DNA of 25,116 bases from an uncultured Acetatifactor sp. (GTDB lineage Bacteria; Bacillota; Clostridia; Lachnospirales; Lachnospiraceae): assembly GCA_910577665.1 (NCBI GenBank), contig CAJTOJ010000043.1, positions 1 through 25,116 on the forward strand, given 5' to 3'. Under the pieces are notes generated by a model. It saw nothing but the letters and a program-made list of their open reading frames with translations. It searched no databases and was not told where the DNA came from. Positions 24,408 to 25,116 of the stretch are shown piece after piece (positions within the stretch are counted from its first letter, which is position 1; every line of letters begins with the position of its first letter). The position numbers and the translations under genes are program-made.

Positions 24408-24920
24408 ATGCATATTGAGACGCAAAGAGCGGTGATTCGTAGCTATACAATGGAAGATGCCAAAGACCTGTATGCTATCCTGGGTAATGCCGAAGTAATG
24501 AAGAACTGTGAACCTGCATACAGCTTTGAAAAAACTTTCTGCTTCCTGTCAGAATTCTGCATAGGGAAAAATGCTGCCGTGGCTGTAGACCACAGGGACA
24601 GCGGCAGAATGATTGGATATATCCTGTTCCATCCGTTTGCGGAAGGTGTCTATGAAATTGGCTGGTTTTTCAACCAAGACTTCTGGCGGCAGGGATATGC
24701 GTATGAATCTTGCAGGGCAGTAATTGACTATGCGTTTCATCGGCTTGACGCACACAAGGTATTTGCCGAAACCATTGACGGAGTAAAATCTGTAGGCTTG
24801 ATGAAAAAGCTGGGCATGCAGCTGGAAGGAATCCAGCGAAGCCATACAAAGGACAACGATGGGAACTGGGCAGACCTTTATCTTTATGGACTTCTGAGGG
24901 ATGGGTGGAAAGCAGGGTAA
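24408..24920 (+). CDS. GNAT-family N-acetyltransferase (RimJ/RimL type)
   Basis: The 170-residue protein shows the GNAT order: IETQRAVIRSYTMEDAKDLY at the N-terminus, GYILFHPFAEGVYEIGWFF in the middle, the acetyl-CoA loop QDFWRQGYAYES, and a C-terminal VFAETIDGVKSVGLMKKLGM. RimJ/RimL-type enzymes acetylate protein N-termini or small amines; the substrate is unknown. AAAGGGG lies 8 bp before the ATG at 24408. In-frame ATGs at 24333 and 24402 are less well supported. Confidence 0.9.
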   Translation: MHIETQRAVIRSYTMEDAKDLYAILGNAEVMKNCEPAYSFEKTFCFLSEFCIGKNAAVAVDHRDSGRMIGYILFHPFAEGVYEIGWFFNQDFWRQGYAYESCRAVIDYAFHRLDAHKVFAETIDGVKSVGLMKKLGMQLEGIQRSHTKDNDGNWADLYLYGLLRDGWKAG

Positions 24921-24923
24921 AAG

Positions 24924-24955
24924 GTAACAGTTCAGTGTTCTGTCTGAACTATTAC
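24924..24955 (+). terminator. Stem-loop after the acetyltransferase gene
   Basis: GTAACAGTTCAG (24924-24935) pairs with CTGAACTATTAC (24944-24955) with one mismatch around an 8-nt loop. No T-run follows, so termination is only likely by position. The rest of the window to 25116 shows no gene. Confidence 0.4.
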
Positions 24956-25116
24956 GGTAAAACACTTCACTATTTATTCGTAAAAAGTAGAAAGGCGCCA
25001 TCGGAGCCCAAACGGTACAGTTAGGAGACTGTATCGTAGAAAGAGCGGGATAATCTTTTCGCTTTATAGGAAATTCCGAGTTTTGGAAACACAAAAAAGA
25101 ACAGGAGTTTACCGAA

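Overview
The window looks like chromosomal DNA from a spore-forming, Gram-positive anaerobe of the Lachnospiraceae/Clostridia type. The evidence is the gene order around holB and yaaT, the spore maturation genes spmA and spmB, two small coat-like proteins, a DUF6472-type Cys-rich small protein, strong purine-rich ribosome binding sites, and tRNA genes without encoded CCA. No species can be named from the sequence alone.

Layout: (1) 1-700, a tRNA cluster: Val (cut by the window edge), a broken Thr copy, Thr, Tyr, initiator Met and Phe, closed by a hairpin. (2) 803-2560, a membrane-anchored L,D-transpeptidase with its own extended -10 promoter. (3) 2708-8332, a dense same-strand series: HD-domain protein, Orn/Lys/Arg decarboxylase (yaaO type), pyruvate kinase, guanylate-kinase-like protein, yaaR and holB, closed by a long hairpin terminator. 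(4) 8333-8946, a gene-free stretch with a possible structured RNA, a promoter with two direct repeats laid out like a Pho box, and a leader that can fold. (5) 8947-12353, a three-gene D-Ala-D-Ser peptidoglycan cassette: VanG-type ligase, VanXY-type D,D-peptidase and a soluble VanT/Alr-type racemase. No VanR or VanS is in the window. (6) 12420-16731, a new promoter, then yaaT (with a long repetitive tail), a tRNA1(Val)-type methyltransferase (yabB), rsmI, a small Cys-rich protein and lrgA; lrgB follows at 16783-17484. (7) 17552-18142, two small coat-like proteins. (8) 18291-20378, minus strand, a secreted repeat protein. (9) 20821-22079, spmAB. (10) 22098-23140, decayed gene fragments (AlbA_2, UvrD). 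(11) 23209-24920, an unplaced P-loop kinase-like protein and a GNAT acetyltransferase.

In Bacillus subtilis the order is yaaO-tmk-yaaQ-yaaR-holB-yaaT-yabA-yabB-yazA-rsmI. This window keeps the backbone. A guanylate-kinase-like gene takes the place of tmk, pyk sits beside it, and the D-Ala-D-Ser cassette splits holB from yaaT. The cassette is bounded by a terminator on the left and a new promoter on the right, so it reads as a separately controlled unit placed inside a housekeeping series. Its promoter and leader are the part of the window most worth testing.
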